A DNA stretch of 64,000 nt, from positions 86,883,113-86,947,112 of the forward strand of contig NC_080672.1 in assembly GCF_030247195.1 (NCBI RefSeq), read 5' to 3'. Shown here piece by piece: positions 21,273-31,719 of the stretch (positions are counted from its first letter, which is position 1; each line of letters opens with the position of its first letter). The position numbers were made by a program, and so were the translations under genes. The stretch comes from Topomyia yanbarensis (Eukaryota; Arthropoda; Insecta; Diptera; Culicidae). Under the pieces are notes generated by a model. That model was not told the origin of the DNA, ran no database searches, and worked only from the letters and a program-made list of their open reading frames with translations.

Positions 21273-22928
21273 TAGGGTGGCACGAAGATGTATGAAAAAC
21301 ATTGGATACCGCAGAACCCAGTTAGAAAAATTCGTAATTCGTCAACGAACTCCTACGCTAAATCTGAATCATATCTGTTGGAGCATGTTGCAGCACAAAT
21401 GATTTTAAATTTGTATGGAGTTTTCTATGAGAAAATAATACATTTTCATTAAATTCATAAATATGCCGCCTAGTGCCCCTGAAAAATATATTGTATGCTA
21501 CATTCTTTAGATTCAGTCAAGTATAACAACTTCTTCTGAAGACAGTTCATAGCTATGACAACTGGTTCATGAGTTATTGCAAAATTAAACTTGCGTTGCC
21601 CTGAAAGTTATCAAAATAGTGCTGTCTCTGGCTACCCGGCGAGCTGAGCCTTCAATCCAGTGAACCTTGGCGTATTTGTTGTGGTCACCGTTTAAACCGT
21701 TGCACAGAGGAAGAAAACCAAATTTGTCCACCGCACGCAACTGTGACCGGAGATATGAGGCTTTAAAGATCCGGAATATTACCGGTTTTCTTCAAATCAG
21801 AGGCCTAATTCGGAAGCCACTGTAAAAGTACAAATAATTATACCCCCTTAAAGTTGTGGAAAACTCCCGCGATCAAAATGCAATCAAATTTGTTCACCGC
21901 ACGCACTTGTCACCGGAGATATGGGGCTTTGAAGATCCGGAACTTTACCGTTATTCATCAAATCTTAGGCCTAATTCAGAAGCCGCTAAAAAGTTTTAAG
22001 GAAATAATTCTTTGTACTTTTACTGCGGCTTCTTAATTAGACCTCAGATTTGATGAAAACCGCTAATGTTCCGGATCTTCAAAGCCCCATATCTCCGGTC
22101 ACAGGTGCGTGCGGTGAACAAATTTGATTGCATTTTGATCGCTGGAATTTTCCACAACTTTAGGGGAATAATTTTTTAAACTTTTTCAGCGGCTTCCGAA
22201 TTAGGCCTCAGATTTGAAGAAAACAGGCAATATTCCGGATCTTTATATCTCCGTTCACAGTTGCGTGCGGTGAACAAATTTGATTGCATTTTATTACCTA
22301 AAAAATTTCGCAACTTTTGGTGTTTATATTGTGATACTTTTTCAGCGGCTTATGATCTCCCTTATTACTTCATTTGAAACTAACAATTCTACGTAATAAC
22401 GTTCTCGCTTTACAGGCAACAAAAAAAATATTAAAAGTAAGAATCGTACTCAAGTCCTTCAGATTGTCTATTTATGATGCTCGCATCTGAACTATAAAAC
22501 CGCCTATGTTGATAGCTGCCTAATTCGGTTTATAGCTAGCATAGCACGGTTAACTTGATTGAAGTATCAGCCAGAGTATCCAGATAAATTCAATTTTCAC
22601 CAACGATGTAGACACTTAAGCATTGTATAAAGAATAACTTTTGAACCAGAAGTCGTAGCCTATTGTCGTAGCCTATTACACTCTTCGGGGAAGTTATACA
22701 CGGTGCTCGTATCTCGAAATTAGCATAGCATATATTTTCAGAATACATAAAAACGTGTCTGCGAAATATTAAATAATGTGGAGCGTTTATCCATGTTAAA
22801 TCACATACAAACTTTAAACCATTTGTGCTAAAATATAGTGCAACCTATCAAATCAAAAATTTGCATGGTTGCCGTATAGCGAGTAGTTTTAGATCGGTTC
22901 CACTGAATTCTAAAATTTCGCCACCCTA
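21273..22928. mobile_element. Possible TIR element around the inverted array
   Basis: TAGGGTGGC at 21273-21281 and GCCACCCTA at 22920-22928 are a perfect 9-bp inverted pair bracketing 1.65 kb. TAGGGTGGC-type ends recur in the window (for example around 19745 and 47335), as expected of a MITE family. No 8-bp target duplication is seen; a TA duplication is possible. There is no transposase frame. Confidence 0.35.
21719..22325. repeat. Four-unit inward-facing repeat array (palindromic)
   Basis: The array holds four related units of about 120-165 bp, each built from AAATTTGTTCACCGCACGCA, a CCGGAGATATGGGGC block, GATCCGGAA, and a GCCTAATTC...AAGCCGCT end. Units 1 (21719-21836) and 2 (21840-22000) are on plus; units 3 (22015-22180) and 4 (22183-22325) are inverted. 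The arrangement is forward, forward, reverse, reverse, with the dyad centre near 22007. It can form a large cruciform or a long RNA hairpin. No protein is encoded. Confidence 0.85.
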
Positions 22929-23163
22929 CTGTACATGCAGGTCGGTTAACTGAGCAGGCGATTTATTGGGGAAAGCAATCCGCCTCTATCATAGAAAAAT
23001 TCGAATTGATTTTATTTTGTTGTTGTAAATACTTCCGATGCTTATTTTTAATTTAATGAATATTTATATATAATACATTTATGAATATTTGTAAATATTT
23101 CGGATGCTTGGAAACTTTAAAAAGACAGAAAATCTGATTTCCAAAAGACTGTTTGACTGTGCA

Positions 23164-23235
23164 ATCAGTTAATGCTAGGTGTTTGTAGGCAACAGAGGGG
23201 GCATGTACCTATTCAGAAAACTTCATATCAAGACC
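23164..23235. repeat. Short dispersed repeat F3, copy 1
   Basis: ATCAGTTAATGCTAGGTGTT followed by AGGCAACAGAGGG and CATTCAGAAAAC-like text matches 53217-53290 (ATCAGTTGGCGCTAGGTGTT, AGGCGACGGAGGG). Confidence 0.55.
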
Positions 23236-23261
23236 AGTAAAGGAGACATGTTTTAGGAATT

Positions 23262-23320
23262 AGTTGTGAAGTTTACGTTTCGACTTCGTATCATCAGAAT
23301 CCGACACTAACTTAGGGACA
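23262..23320 (-). repeat. Short dispersed repeat F4, copy 1
   Basis: On minus it reads AAGTTAGTGTCGGATTCTGA and continues with a GACGAAGTCGAAACG-like block. The same unit is on plus at 24708-24770 and 44862-44930. Confidence 0.7.
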
Positions 23321-23493
23321 GGACCAATATCGATAATAAGGCATATTGCATCTTGCATTAGCTTGCTAAGCCGAACCAAATGTTTCGATTTAACTAGTTC
23401 TCATCAGTTTAAAATTGAACTCCTTTTCTTGCGGGACATCACGCAGCACCAGGAGTAGACTGCTCAGAAAAATAATGAATTTTTGAAAACTCA

Positions 23494-24603
23494 ATCGGCC
23501 CACCCCTGATTCGATTACTAGTGCCACCAGGAGTACTTGAACCAAATTTGAAGCAAATCAAACAAGTCTAGCTACCGGACCAACGCTCCTGAAGTTTGTA
23601 TGGGATTTTTCGACAATTTACTTGTAGAAAACCCACTAACTCGCATTTTTTCCGCTAGATGGCACTGTATGCATCATATTATCACTATAAGTAAAAATAA
23701 GAAAGATAATTTAATTGTCTACAACTTTGCCGAAGACTACTAGTCAATCCGGCTTTGTTAAAAGAAGTTATTGAACTTTTAACGAAGTGATGTCTGAGTC
23801 AGTTTTCTATGGGGCCTAGTTGTGCTTGGTTGTGTATCAGTACTCGATTCCCACGAAATATACATTTTTGTGAAATAACCGTTAGATTTAGCTCATTAGT
23901 ATGTTCAGAAGAGTTGTAGCAAATAATACGAGTCATGGTTTGGTTGAAAAATTTTAGTTCCAACTGTGACCGCATAGAGGGCGCCAACACTAACTTTTCA
24001 TAGAAGAGAGATAGAATATCTAAATGTTCGGAAGAATTATTGAAAAATGCCTGCTCTACAACTTTGTAGAAGACACCTAATATCTATCTCTTTCCGTTGA
24101 AAAGTTAGTGTTGGCGCCCTCTATGCGGTACAATGTGGAACTAAAATTTTCTAACCAAAACATGATTCGTATTATTTACTACAACTCTTTTGAACATTCT
24201 ATTGAGCTAAATTCACCGGTTATTTCACAAACATGTTTAGTTCGTGGGAATCGAGTACTGATACACAACCATGCACTGCTAGGCCCCATAGAAAACTGAC
24301 TCAGACATCACTTCGTTAAAAGTTAAATAACTTCTTTTAACAAAACCGGATTGACTAGCAGTCTTCGACAAAGCTGTAGACAATTAAATTATCTTTCTTA
24401 TTTTCACTTATAATGATAATACGATGCATACAGTGCCATCTAGTGGCAAAATGTGAGTTAGTGGGTTTTCTCCATGTAAATTGTCGAAAAATCTCATACA
24501 AACTTCAGGTACGTTGGTCCGGTAGCTAGACTTGTCCGATTCGCTTCAAATTTGGAACAAGTACTCCTGGTGGGACTAGGAATCGACTCAGGGGTGGGCC
24601 GAT
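23494..24603. mobile_element. 1.1-kb foldback element
   Basis: The left arm, about 23494-24017, is inverted at about 24082-24603 with roughly 90 percent identity by eye. The ends are ATCGGCCCACCCCTGA and TCAGGGGTGGGCCGAT. The loop is only about 65 bp. The two 63-codon frames at 23799-23990 (minus) and 24108-24299 (plus) are the same peptide read from the two arms (MLAPSMR...), which shows the symmetry. No transposase is present. Divergence between the arms implies it is not newly made. Confidence 0.85.
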
Positions 24604-24707
24604 AGGGGTCATTTTTTCCTGTCACTCTAACCAGGAGTTTGCTAAAAACCACAAATCGTGTTTTCGTTTTTGGAGTTAGCGTTAATACGGCGCTAGCTTT
24701 ATGCTGT

Positions 24708-24770
24708 CACTAAGTTTGTGTCGGATTCTGATGAGACAAAGTCGAAATGCAAATTCCTTAACTAATTTAG
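24708..24770 (+). repeat. Short dispersed repeat F4, copy 2
   Basis: CTGTCACTAAGTTTGTGTCG, GATTCTGATGAGAC and AAATTCCTTAACTAATTTAG follow one another exactly as in 44862-44930. Confidence 0.7.
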
Positions 24771-24814
24771 TTCTAGGTTTTGTGCTTTTAATGCGCAAAG
24801 GTGGTTTATACAAT

Positions 24815-24868
24815 TTTCTCCTTAGTGGAGAAATAGTTTTAGATAATTTTTTCTCCACTAAGGAGAAA
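24815..24868. repeat. Perfect 19-bp inverted repeat of a self-palindromic unit
   Basis: TTTCTCCTTAGTGGAGAAA at 24815-24833 is exactly complementary to 24850-24868. Each arm is itself nearly palindromic (TTTCTCC...GGAGAAA), so one long hairpin or two small ones can form. Confidence 0.9.
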
Positions 24869-24899
24869 TATAGCATAATGATTGTTTAGGGGCTGTGAA

Positions 24900-25620
24900 T
24901 TGGTTGGTGGTTGTTGTTTACGGTGTATAATATTAAAGTTGAATTACCAGTCATGACGCCGTCACATTATTTTTCCACAAACGAGAAAAAAAATTTATGA
25001 TCTGCTGCTGTTGAAATTTTTTACACATTTTTCTTGCCATTTAATATCGGTTTTGTCATTTGGTATCGGTAGTATCCTGTCATTCATCGGGCAAAATAGG
25101 TGATAATATTTTTGTTGTACTATCACCTGGTTCTTCCAATTTCTTATTCTTCCCGTAATATCTTCAACTTTTCAATTTGCGGCGGGCTCTTGGACCGTGC
25201 ATAACTGAACTATCCTGAAAAAGGCTTGGAATAGACCTGACACAGAAATATTCGGTCCCAACAGATATCACGAAAGTGCGCCTAAATAAGTTTAGCATTG
25301 CAATACCATATCTAAAGCAAGCAAATGATATTATTGACGACCAGTGTTTTATAATGAGCTTCCATGCCTACATTCCCGTCTGCACAGTAGAGATCGACGA
25401 CGTCATCACTAATTTTAGTGTCATTAAAAAGCCGCTTTGGTCAAAATATATGGATACCTTACTGCACTGCCATTAAAATTCTTTTTTACTGATATAGTGC
25501 AGTCAAAATACTGTTTAGTAAAAAGACGTTATTAAATAGATTATTGAATATCGATTAAAAGCGGTTAAGTATACGAAACCCTAATGCACCCTTCACAGAA
25601 AAACCATGACAAAATATTAT
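24900..25620. other. Unannotated DNA
   Basis: No recognisable gene or repeat. A 66-codon frame at 25276-25476 has no known motif. Confidence 0.35.
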
Positions 25621-25689
25621 GATCTCTTGGCTCAGGAAGAGGGCGACTCTAACATCCCCTTGTAACTGCACACAAAAATTTTAGGCAGT

Positions 25690-25860
25690 GGAGATTGCTT
25701 GAGAAGGCTGAAATTTTAAGAAAAGAAAACCGCCTCTGATCATAGTAATTCAAGATCAAGCGAGAAGTTTCTAGAGCTTCCAGGAACACCTAAAACTTCA
25801 AGTGGCTCACCATTTCAACTGAGCGCAGGACTGAGTGGGCTTAGGTTGGGCACCTTGCCA
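25690..25860 (-). repeat. Dispersed coding-like repeat F5, copy 1
   Basis: The segment GCTTCCAGGAACACC, then TTCAACTGAG/TGCAGG and TAGGTTGGGC matches 54560-54725. On minus both copies read FGVPGS or LGVPGS in the same place, hinting at a former ORF that I do not recognise. Confidence 0.55.
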
Positions 25861-25869
25861 CCCCCATAA

Positions 25870-26580
25870 CCGCATTTACCCAGTAAATCAGAATGAGTTA
25901 GGTGGTTTCCGATGTGTCCTACCTGTAATACAAAGTATCCTTGCTTTCTTCCACCAGCAGATGATTCTGATGGTTCGAGTTTTCAATTTGGTGTGTCTTC
26001 TTTTACAAAATTTTGCAGCTCGAATATTGATTTGTATTCATGTGCATAGTTGACTTGTGTAATAAAAATGTAATATTTGAAAGTCTGTACTGTAGATAAA
26101 TGGAAACAAACTTCAATTCGGCTTACGTAAATGAATTTTATTGTACTCTATTTTATATGGTTTTTATTATCTGTGTGTGCTTTATATGTGACTTGAATCC
26201 GGAAAGAACCCCACGTCCTATAAAATTTTATTATAACTGCACTCGTGTAAAATTTCAAGAGATAAAAAAATGATCGATTGCCTGTTAATCAACTGTTTTC
26301 CCATCATTCCATCTAATAGAGAGCTGCCTTGTACTTCAGTATACCAACAAGCGTGACATAATGAATGGAAGAATTTGACCCCTGCAGACTTTATACTCAC
26401 CATAAACTTATTGTCAGCTACGCCACTGTCATCGCTCACAGAAGTATGTACCTACGCTCCCTTATAACAAAGTCAACAACAGCAGCATCCATTCGAATGG
26501 GGAGAAAGGCCCGAACCGTGCTAGTCGTCATCTAGAAAATTAACGATTTTCTCTGCGGTGCCGGTGTCTGAGTCTGATGC
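25870..26580. other. Unannotated DNA
   Basis: No supported gene. Composition becomes GC-richer toward 26440-26600. Confidence 0.35.
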
Positions 26581-27420
26581 GGTATATATCTGTTGGCCAA
26601 GGCTCAGTTTGAGGTGTTGCTAAGTTAAACAAAATAATTGCACGTTCAATTCGGTCTTGAAAGCCAGCAGAATTGTTATTTTCTGTCGATATATTTGTGC
26701 CATAACACAGACCAACATCCAGCCAGCCAGCAAGTCAGTCAAACCATAGAAGGAAGAATGAAGGCCTCCGGTTTCTTCAATATGGGTCAGTTGATCAATC
26801 GAGTGGAAGGAATGAATCGAAAACACGCGATCGTGCTATGCTTCGACTATGCTGCGACGACGGCTCTCATTCGCTGCTATATGGGTAAGCAGGAAAGTGT
26901 TTGCCTCCGGCAGTCAATGGCTGCAACAACGCTACGGCTCGCGAGAATATAGCTTCAAGGTAAAACGCGTGCAGACATCATATGGACCCGCGAAAAAAGA
27001 ACCGGCCGGGCGAAGAATGCTGCTGGCGGTGCGAAGGGTCTGTGCTAGATAAGAAGAAATGATGCCACATCGCGTTCGTCCGCATACGGGTGGACCGGTT
27101 GGCATGGTACCGACCGACGCGACGTCGTACCAGGTTCGTCGCCTGCCTGATGTACGTTTCACGAGGTAGTGTTCCGCGACTAAGCCTTCGATTGAGTATT
27201 GATTGAGGTCTTTTGTTTTATCCACTTGATTCGTGTTCATTTGATGGGACTGGGTGGTGCAGGGTTGGGAAAGTTGTATGCGTCGGGAACGAAGGAATCA
27301 CTGACCGAATAGTGAGCCTATATATGGTGAGCGCAGTCTCGCATCACAGGTCAACGGCGTGCTTTCGATCCGGGGGTTGTAATTGGTCGTTTGTTCCATG
27401 ATTTTAGTTTCATTTATAGG
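26581..27420 (+). other. CpG-rich unique patch, possible host first exon
   Basis: This stretch has no detectable repeat partner in the window and is GC-richer than its flanks. A TATATAT box at 26583 is followed by TCAGT (26604), and an ATG at 26758 opens a frame (MKASGFFNMGQLINRVEGMN...) that reaches a consensus donor, ATGG then GTAAGC, at 26884/26885 after 43 codons. The TATA-to-TCAGT spacing of about 23 bp is short for a core promoter. I do not recognise the peptide. It may be a real exon, a UTR or chance. Confidence 0.25.
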
Positions 27421-28410
27421 TCGATGGGTTAACGGATTGCATGGAGAGTTGAGTCTTGGTGCAGGAAGAAGGTCGTTGAAATCCGTAATACAATGAGAGA
27501 CAAATAAATCAAATATTCCAGCTTCCAGTTAGAAGGCCTACATTGATAGTTCCTGTAACTTAGACTCAAAATTATAGAAAAAAAGTGTCTGTTGTGATTG
27601 ATTCTAGCAACCCGATGTGTTGACTGAATGCGAAATTTGAGATTGTTTTACTGAACTTTCTCCGTTCCTCCTGTACGTAGAAGTGTCATATAAGACAGGT
27701 GGAAGAAAAAAGTTTAGGCTCACACCAGATTATTTAGGAATTAAAGTCTAATTATAAATTTTATTCACTTTATACCAATATTGTACCAGGTTATATTGAA
27801 AATGGCACGATAAAAAATTACCATTTCAAAATATATCAAGTAGAAATCTTATGGTTAATTGGTTTAATTTTTGTTTTGTGTTAGTTATATCCTAGTTTGA
27901 TAGAGCGCTTTTGTCAGTGATTTTGCCGATTTAAGTCTTTTATCATTGCCAATGTCCAGAGTGTAAAACGTTCTACTTAAGGAAACATCCATAAATAGGT
28001 GCGACATAGCGTTGTTGGTAAATGGATTGCCGATTACTTATGGGATAATTATCAAGAAACGCTATAGATTAGCATCGCAATTTTTTGAAAACAAATCAAA
28101 ACTGGAACTGATCAGGACTCAGGATCTAACTAACTAATCTAACATAACTTACTTTCCTCGCTAACTAAAATTTCCAACTAACATCTGCCTTTCAGCAGGC
28201 GCAAATAAAGTTCAGTCTGCCCGGGCTTTAGAAATACCTACAGAAGCATGTTATCAGATGACATAGTAATAAAACGCATCACGTATATTCGAAATATAAA
28301 AATTATGTGTGTCAATAGGCTTATTACCCTACGTACCTACAAACCAAAAAAAAAATTGACATAAGAATTTCAACCCAACGCATGCAGAAGTAAAAAAATG
28401 ATTTCCATTA
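27421..28410. other. Unannotated AT-rich DNA
   Basis: No supported gene, RNA or repeat. Confidence 0.35.
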
Positions 28411-28414
28411 CTTG

Positions 28415-28487
28415 CTCGGGTTGGAATCCCAACTCCGTATATAGGGTTAGAGATTTGTCTAAAGAAATTTTTTAACCCTCTAGTGCC
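28415..28487 (+). mobile_element. SINE fragment (tRNA-derived), copy 1
   Basis: GGGTTGGAATCCC resembles a polymerase III B box and is followed by ATAGGGTTAGAGATTT and TTTTTTAACCC, the same order as in the better SINE copy at 30711-30850. The 5' tRNA part with the A box is not visible. It resembles the Feilai type of mosquito SINE. Confidence 0.5.
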
Positions 28488-28489
28488 CA

Positions 28490-28800
28490 AATTTTTTTTT
28501 GACTTGAAAAAACTTTTGTAGGTGGGCTTCGTGATGATAAAAACGAAAATAATGTTGATAATTCTTGTAAGTAATGGATTTTTCATTAAAGCCATAAAAT
28601 AAGTAAGGTCTTGGGCACCTGGGCGAATAAAAAACAAAAAAAAAATTCTTTTAGTTACTTCAACATAAACGAATACAGCTTATTTCTTATATTTTGGACC
28701 TCATCAGAATGCAAATTACCTAAACTGTAAGTAGTATTTCTCTAGTGCTTTGGTTGTTTAATTAATCACTTCTAATTTATATTAGGGGAGTTACTTCCTT
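28490..28800. other. AT-rich DNA with a short inverted pair
   Basis: AGTGCCCAA near 28491 and TTGGGCACCT near 28611 form a short inverted pair enclosing about 130 bp. This may be a decayed MITE; nothing coding. Confidence 0.3.
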
Positions 28801-28804
28801 GAGT

Positions 28805-29604
28805 AGTTATTTTTGGAGAAGCTTGGAAAGACATCTTCTGGCTTTTATAACGAAGCTTAGGAGAGGAAATGTTCCTCCTTTTTCTATTGTTTCTAGGCAC
28901 AGAAGAAGATGTTCCCTTCTGAGGTCGCCTCCGTCAGTAGACAAGTTAGTATAGATGTTCATAGAGATAGGTGGCGTAGCTATCTTTAGCATTTCTGCCA
29001 AAGATCGCTTAGAGCGCCCCTGAAGGGAACGCTTAAGCTTCTTCTCGCGCTGTTTGTATGCGGGACTAGTCGGTATATCATGTGGAGTCCCCCCACAGTA
29101 GAGACACTTTTCAACATCCCTTCAACAGGAATCATTCACATGATTCCCACCGCATTTCCCACAACGAATTGCAACAATGGGAGGTTGTGTGTCCCAATTG
29201 TTGGCAATTAGTACAGTTCATGGCCCGCGGCACAAAAAGACGAACATGTAGACGAACCTTGTCAAAGAGGAGGTAGTTAGTGAGGGCAGACCTGGTGATT
29301 TATTCGATAAGAGTCTGAGTTGACCTGTCCTCTTTCCGTCAGCTTCAACTAATGCTGAATACAAACGTTTGCACGCCAACATCTTCATTGGCTGGAGCAT
29401 AGGGTCTTTAAAACAGCCAGCTCCATGTGCCAGCAGATCCGCGTAATTAAAACACGCATCGGAGACTACCCCGGTATATTCAACACTATTTTTATGGTTC
29501 ATATACCCTATACTCCTGATATTCTTTTTAACGTTACACTGCACGAACTGGAAAGATAGATCGATCAGTCCGAGAGTCACAGAACGTTCGTTGCGGTCGA
29601 ACAT
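28805..29604 (-). pseudogene. Jockey-type LINE gag (ORF1) relic with zinc knuckles
   Basis: On minus, a 128-codon frame (29604-29218) is followed in other frames by CCHC knuckles: CTNCQQLGHTTSHC (about 29175-29222), then CGKCGGNHVNDSC and CLYCGGTPHD. A segment with KQREKKLKRSLQGRSKRSLA comes next, and the frame at 28807-29001 continues with AEMLKIATPP. This layout is that of the nucleic-acid-binding ORF1 of Jockey-clade LINEs (Juan-like). Frameshifts and a stop after the second knuckle break it. The RT-encoding ORF2 is absent downstream. Confidence 0.75.
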
Positions 29605-29749
29605 AAAAGATAGCCAATTTTTTTCATCAGCTAAAAATCAGTGTTAAAGTTTGAACGATTTTCATTGCCCTTCTTCGCCACAGTAGTTTAACATAAAGGA
29701 ATTTTTTTTGAAAACCCATTTTTTGACTGAAATTACCAAGAAAATGGAA

Positions 29750-29878
29750 AGTCCACGTAGACATTGTAGGGAGAGGAGTAGGGATACAGGAAATGTCCAC
29801 GCTTATCCACGGAGGGGGAGGAGGGGATTAAAAATGAAGGTTTTTTGTCCACGTGGTATATGAACGGCCCTTAATGTA
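29750..29878 (+). mobile_element. End fragment of the 60.4-kb TIR element family (F6)
   Basis: AAAGTCCACGTAGACATTGT, CACGCTTATCCACGG and GTCCACGTGGTATATGAACGG then CCCTTA parallel, in part inverted, the ends at 60417-60530 and 60955-61079. Only one end is present here, next to the tail of the RTE element. Confidence 0.65.
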
Positions 29879-29938
29879 TTCAACATACCACAACCACTTG
29901 AAACCATCTTCATTCATTTATTTAGTTCAACATCAATT

Positions 29939-30688
29939 TCATGATAACACTGAATCAACAATTTGCCTCCACAATACTCGATTTGTAGCTGCAGCTCTCC
30001 AACGTCGGTTACGCCCAACACTCGCCAAATCACGTTCCACCTGGTTCGCCCATCGTGCTCTCCGCGCTCCTCGCCTTCTTGTACCAACCGGATCATTAGC
30101 GAACATCATCTTTGCAGGATTGTTGTTCGGCATTCTTACAATATGCCCTGCCCACCGTATCCTTTCAGCTTTGGAAACCTTTTGGATACTGGGTTCTACA
30201 TAGAGTGCAGCGAGCTCGTGGTTCATCCTTCGCCGCCACACACCGTTCTTCTGCACACCGCCGAAGATCGTCCTTAGCAGCCGTCGCTCGAAAACTCCTA
30301 GCGCTTCCAGGTCTTCCTCGAGCATGGTCCAAGTCTCGTGCCCGTAGAGAACCATCGGTCTTATAATCGTTTTGTACATGGTGCATTTGGTGCGGGGGTG
30401 AATCTTTCTTGACCGCAGTTTCTTCTTGAGTCCATAGTAGGTCCGACTTCTTCTGATGATGCGTCTTCGGATTGCACGGCTCACGTTATTGTCAGCCGTT
30501 AATAGCGATCCTAGGTAGACAAAATCCTCCACTACCTCGATGGTATCCCCGTCGATCGTAACGCTGTTTCCTAGCCGGATCCTGTCGTTTTCGGGTCCGC
30601 CTACCAGCATATACTTTGTTTTGGACGCATCTACTACCAGTCCGACATTCGCTGCTTCGCGTTTCAGGCGGGTGTACAGGTCTGCCAC
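29939..30688 (-). pseudogene. RTE LINE ORF, RT C-terminal part
   Basis: This intact 249-codon frame corresponds to the end of RTE ORF2. Diagnostic stretches are VADLYTRLKREAANVGLVVD, SKTKYML, FVYLGSLLT, RRIIRRSRTYYGLKK, RPMVLYGHETW and RWAGHIVRM. The apparent start is a GTG artefact: the coding sequence continues upstream into IARTFGT and the SINE insertion. The open stretch is well preserved, so the element is relatively recent. Confidence 0.88.
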
Positions 30689-30710
30689 CGTTCCAAATGT
30701 TCGGGCGATA

Positions 30711-30850
30711 TTTTTTTTAATTATAGAGGTTTTAACCTTAATGTCATTCGTCTCTTCGGGTTAGAAAAATCTCTTATGAAAAATTTCTAACCCTATGTGC
30801 GGGATCGGGACTCGAACCCAGGTGCGTTGCCTACAAGGCAATTGATTTAG
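30711..30850 (-). mobile_element. tRNA-derived SINE (Feilai-like) inside the RTE element
   Basis: On minus the insert carries a canonical polymerase III B box, GGTTCGAGTCC (around 30810-30820), then a GGGTTAGAAA...TTTCTAACCC hairpin, and ends TTAAGGTTAAAACC followed by TATAATTAAAAAAAA. The A-box half is missing, so it is 5' truncated. It is flanked by CGGGCGATA at 30702-30710 and 30851-30859, a 9-bp target duplication. The duplicated bases are the RTE codons for I-A-R beside the RT active site, so the empty site is known. Confidence 0.85.
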
Positions 30851-31350
30851 CGGGCGATAATATCCATGTAGTCCGCGAAGCATACAAATTGGCCGGACTC
30901 GTCGCATCACACCTTCCAGAGCGATGTTGAATAGTAGACACGAGAGTCCATCACCTTGTGTCAGTCCCCGTCGAGATTCGAATGGACTTGAAAGTTCACC
31001 CGAAATCCTTACGCTGTTTTGTACACCGTCCATCATTGCTTTGATCAGTCGAGTCAGCTTCCCGGGAAAGCTGTTTTCGTCCATGATTTTCCATAGCTCT
31101 ACGCGGTCGATACTATCGAAGTCGATGAACAGGTGATGCGTTGGGACCTAGTATTCACGGCATTTCCGGAGGATTTGCCGTACGGAAAAGATCTGGTCCG
31201 TTGATAACTTCCCACGAACTCATTTACTTTAGGTGATAGACGACGGAAGATGATCTGGGATAGCATTTTGTAGGCGGCATTCCAAATGGAGATCGCTCGG
31301 AAGTTCTCACACTCCAAATGGTCGCCTTTCTTGTGAAAGGGGCAGATCAC
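30851..31350 (-). pseudogene. RTE LINE ORF, RT palm/fingers part
   Basis: On minus it reads ICPFHKKGDHLECENFRAIS, NAAYKMLSQIIFRRLSPKVN and EFVGSYQ, then after frame changes MDENSFPGKLTRLIKAMMDG, GLTQGDGLSCLLFNIALEGV, and finally the active site at 30868-30879 as FADY (FADD in working RTE elements). A deletion and shifts around 31100-31200 remove the usual GFI-DGKST region. The segment is the catalytic core of the reverse transcriptase, disabled by several lesions. Confidence 0.8.
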
Positions 31351-31387
31351 TCCTTCTTTCCCCTACTCCGGTAGCTGGACCGGTTTC

Positions 31388-31515
31388 TCAGATCCTAACT
31401 ACTAACCGGTGCAGACAAGTGGCCAACTTTTCCGGGCCCAACTTGATGAGTTCTGCTGCGATACCATCTTTGCCAGCTACTTTGTTGTTCTTGAGCTGTT
31501 GGATGGCATCCTTAA
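31388..31515 (-). pseudogene. RTE LINE ORF, start of RT domain
   Basis: It reads LKDAIQQLKNNKVAGKDGIA followed by AELIKLGPEKL, the classical first block of RTE reverse transcriptase. The coding sequence is interrupted immediately upstream by the 200-bp MITE. Confidence 0.8.
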
Positions 31516-31715
31516 GGTTGGACAGAGAAAGGGTAAAATTCGCAAACGAAAAAAGCAGTTTTTTCCACACCGTAAGTCAGATCTTCATAAAAATCAATCA
31601 GTAGTACTGTATTAACATTCTACATACGCTGATTGATTTTTATGAAGATCTGACATACGGTGTGGAAAAAAACTGCTTTTTTCGTTTGCGAATTTTACCC
31701 TTTCTCTGTCCAACC
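31516..31715. mobile_element. 200-bp TTAA-flanked MITE with near-perfect arms
   Basis: It begins GGTTGGACAGAGAAAGGG and ends with the inverse. The two arms of about 86 bp differ at only a couple of sites, and the loop is about 28 bp. TTAA flanks both sides (31512-31515 and 31716-31719). Removing the element and one TTAA restores the RTE reading frame (E-V-K-D-A-I), so insertion and target duplication are certain. A TTAA target is typical of piggyBac-type transposases. Near-identical arms suggest a young insertion. Confidence 0.93.
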
Positions 31716-31719
31716 TTAA

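Noticed and set aside
23799..24299. Two homologous 63-residue ORFs on opposite strands
   Set aside because: They are the two arms of one foldback read outward; symmetry, not gene duplication.
30790..30840. A tRNA gene on minus
   Set aside because: Only the B-box half is present, with a SINE hairpin and A-rich tail and flanking target duplications; it is a SINE.
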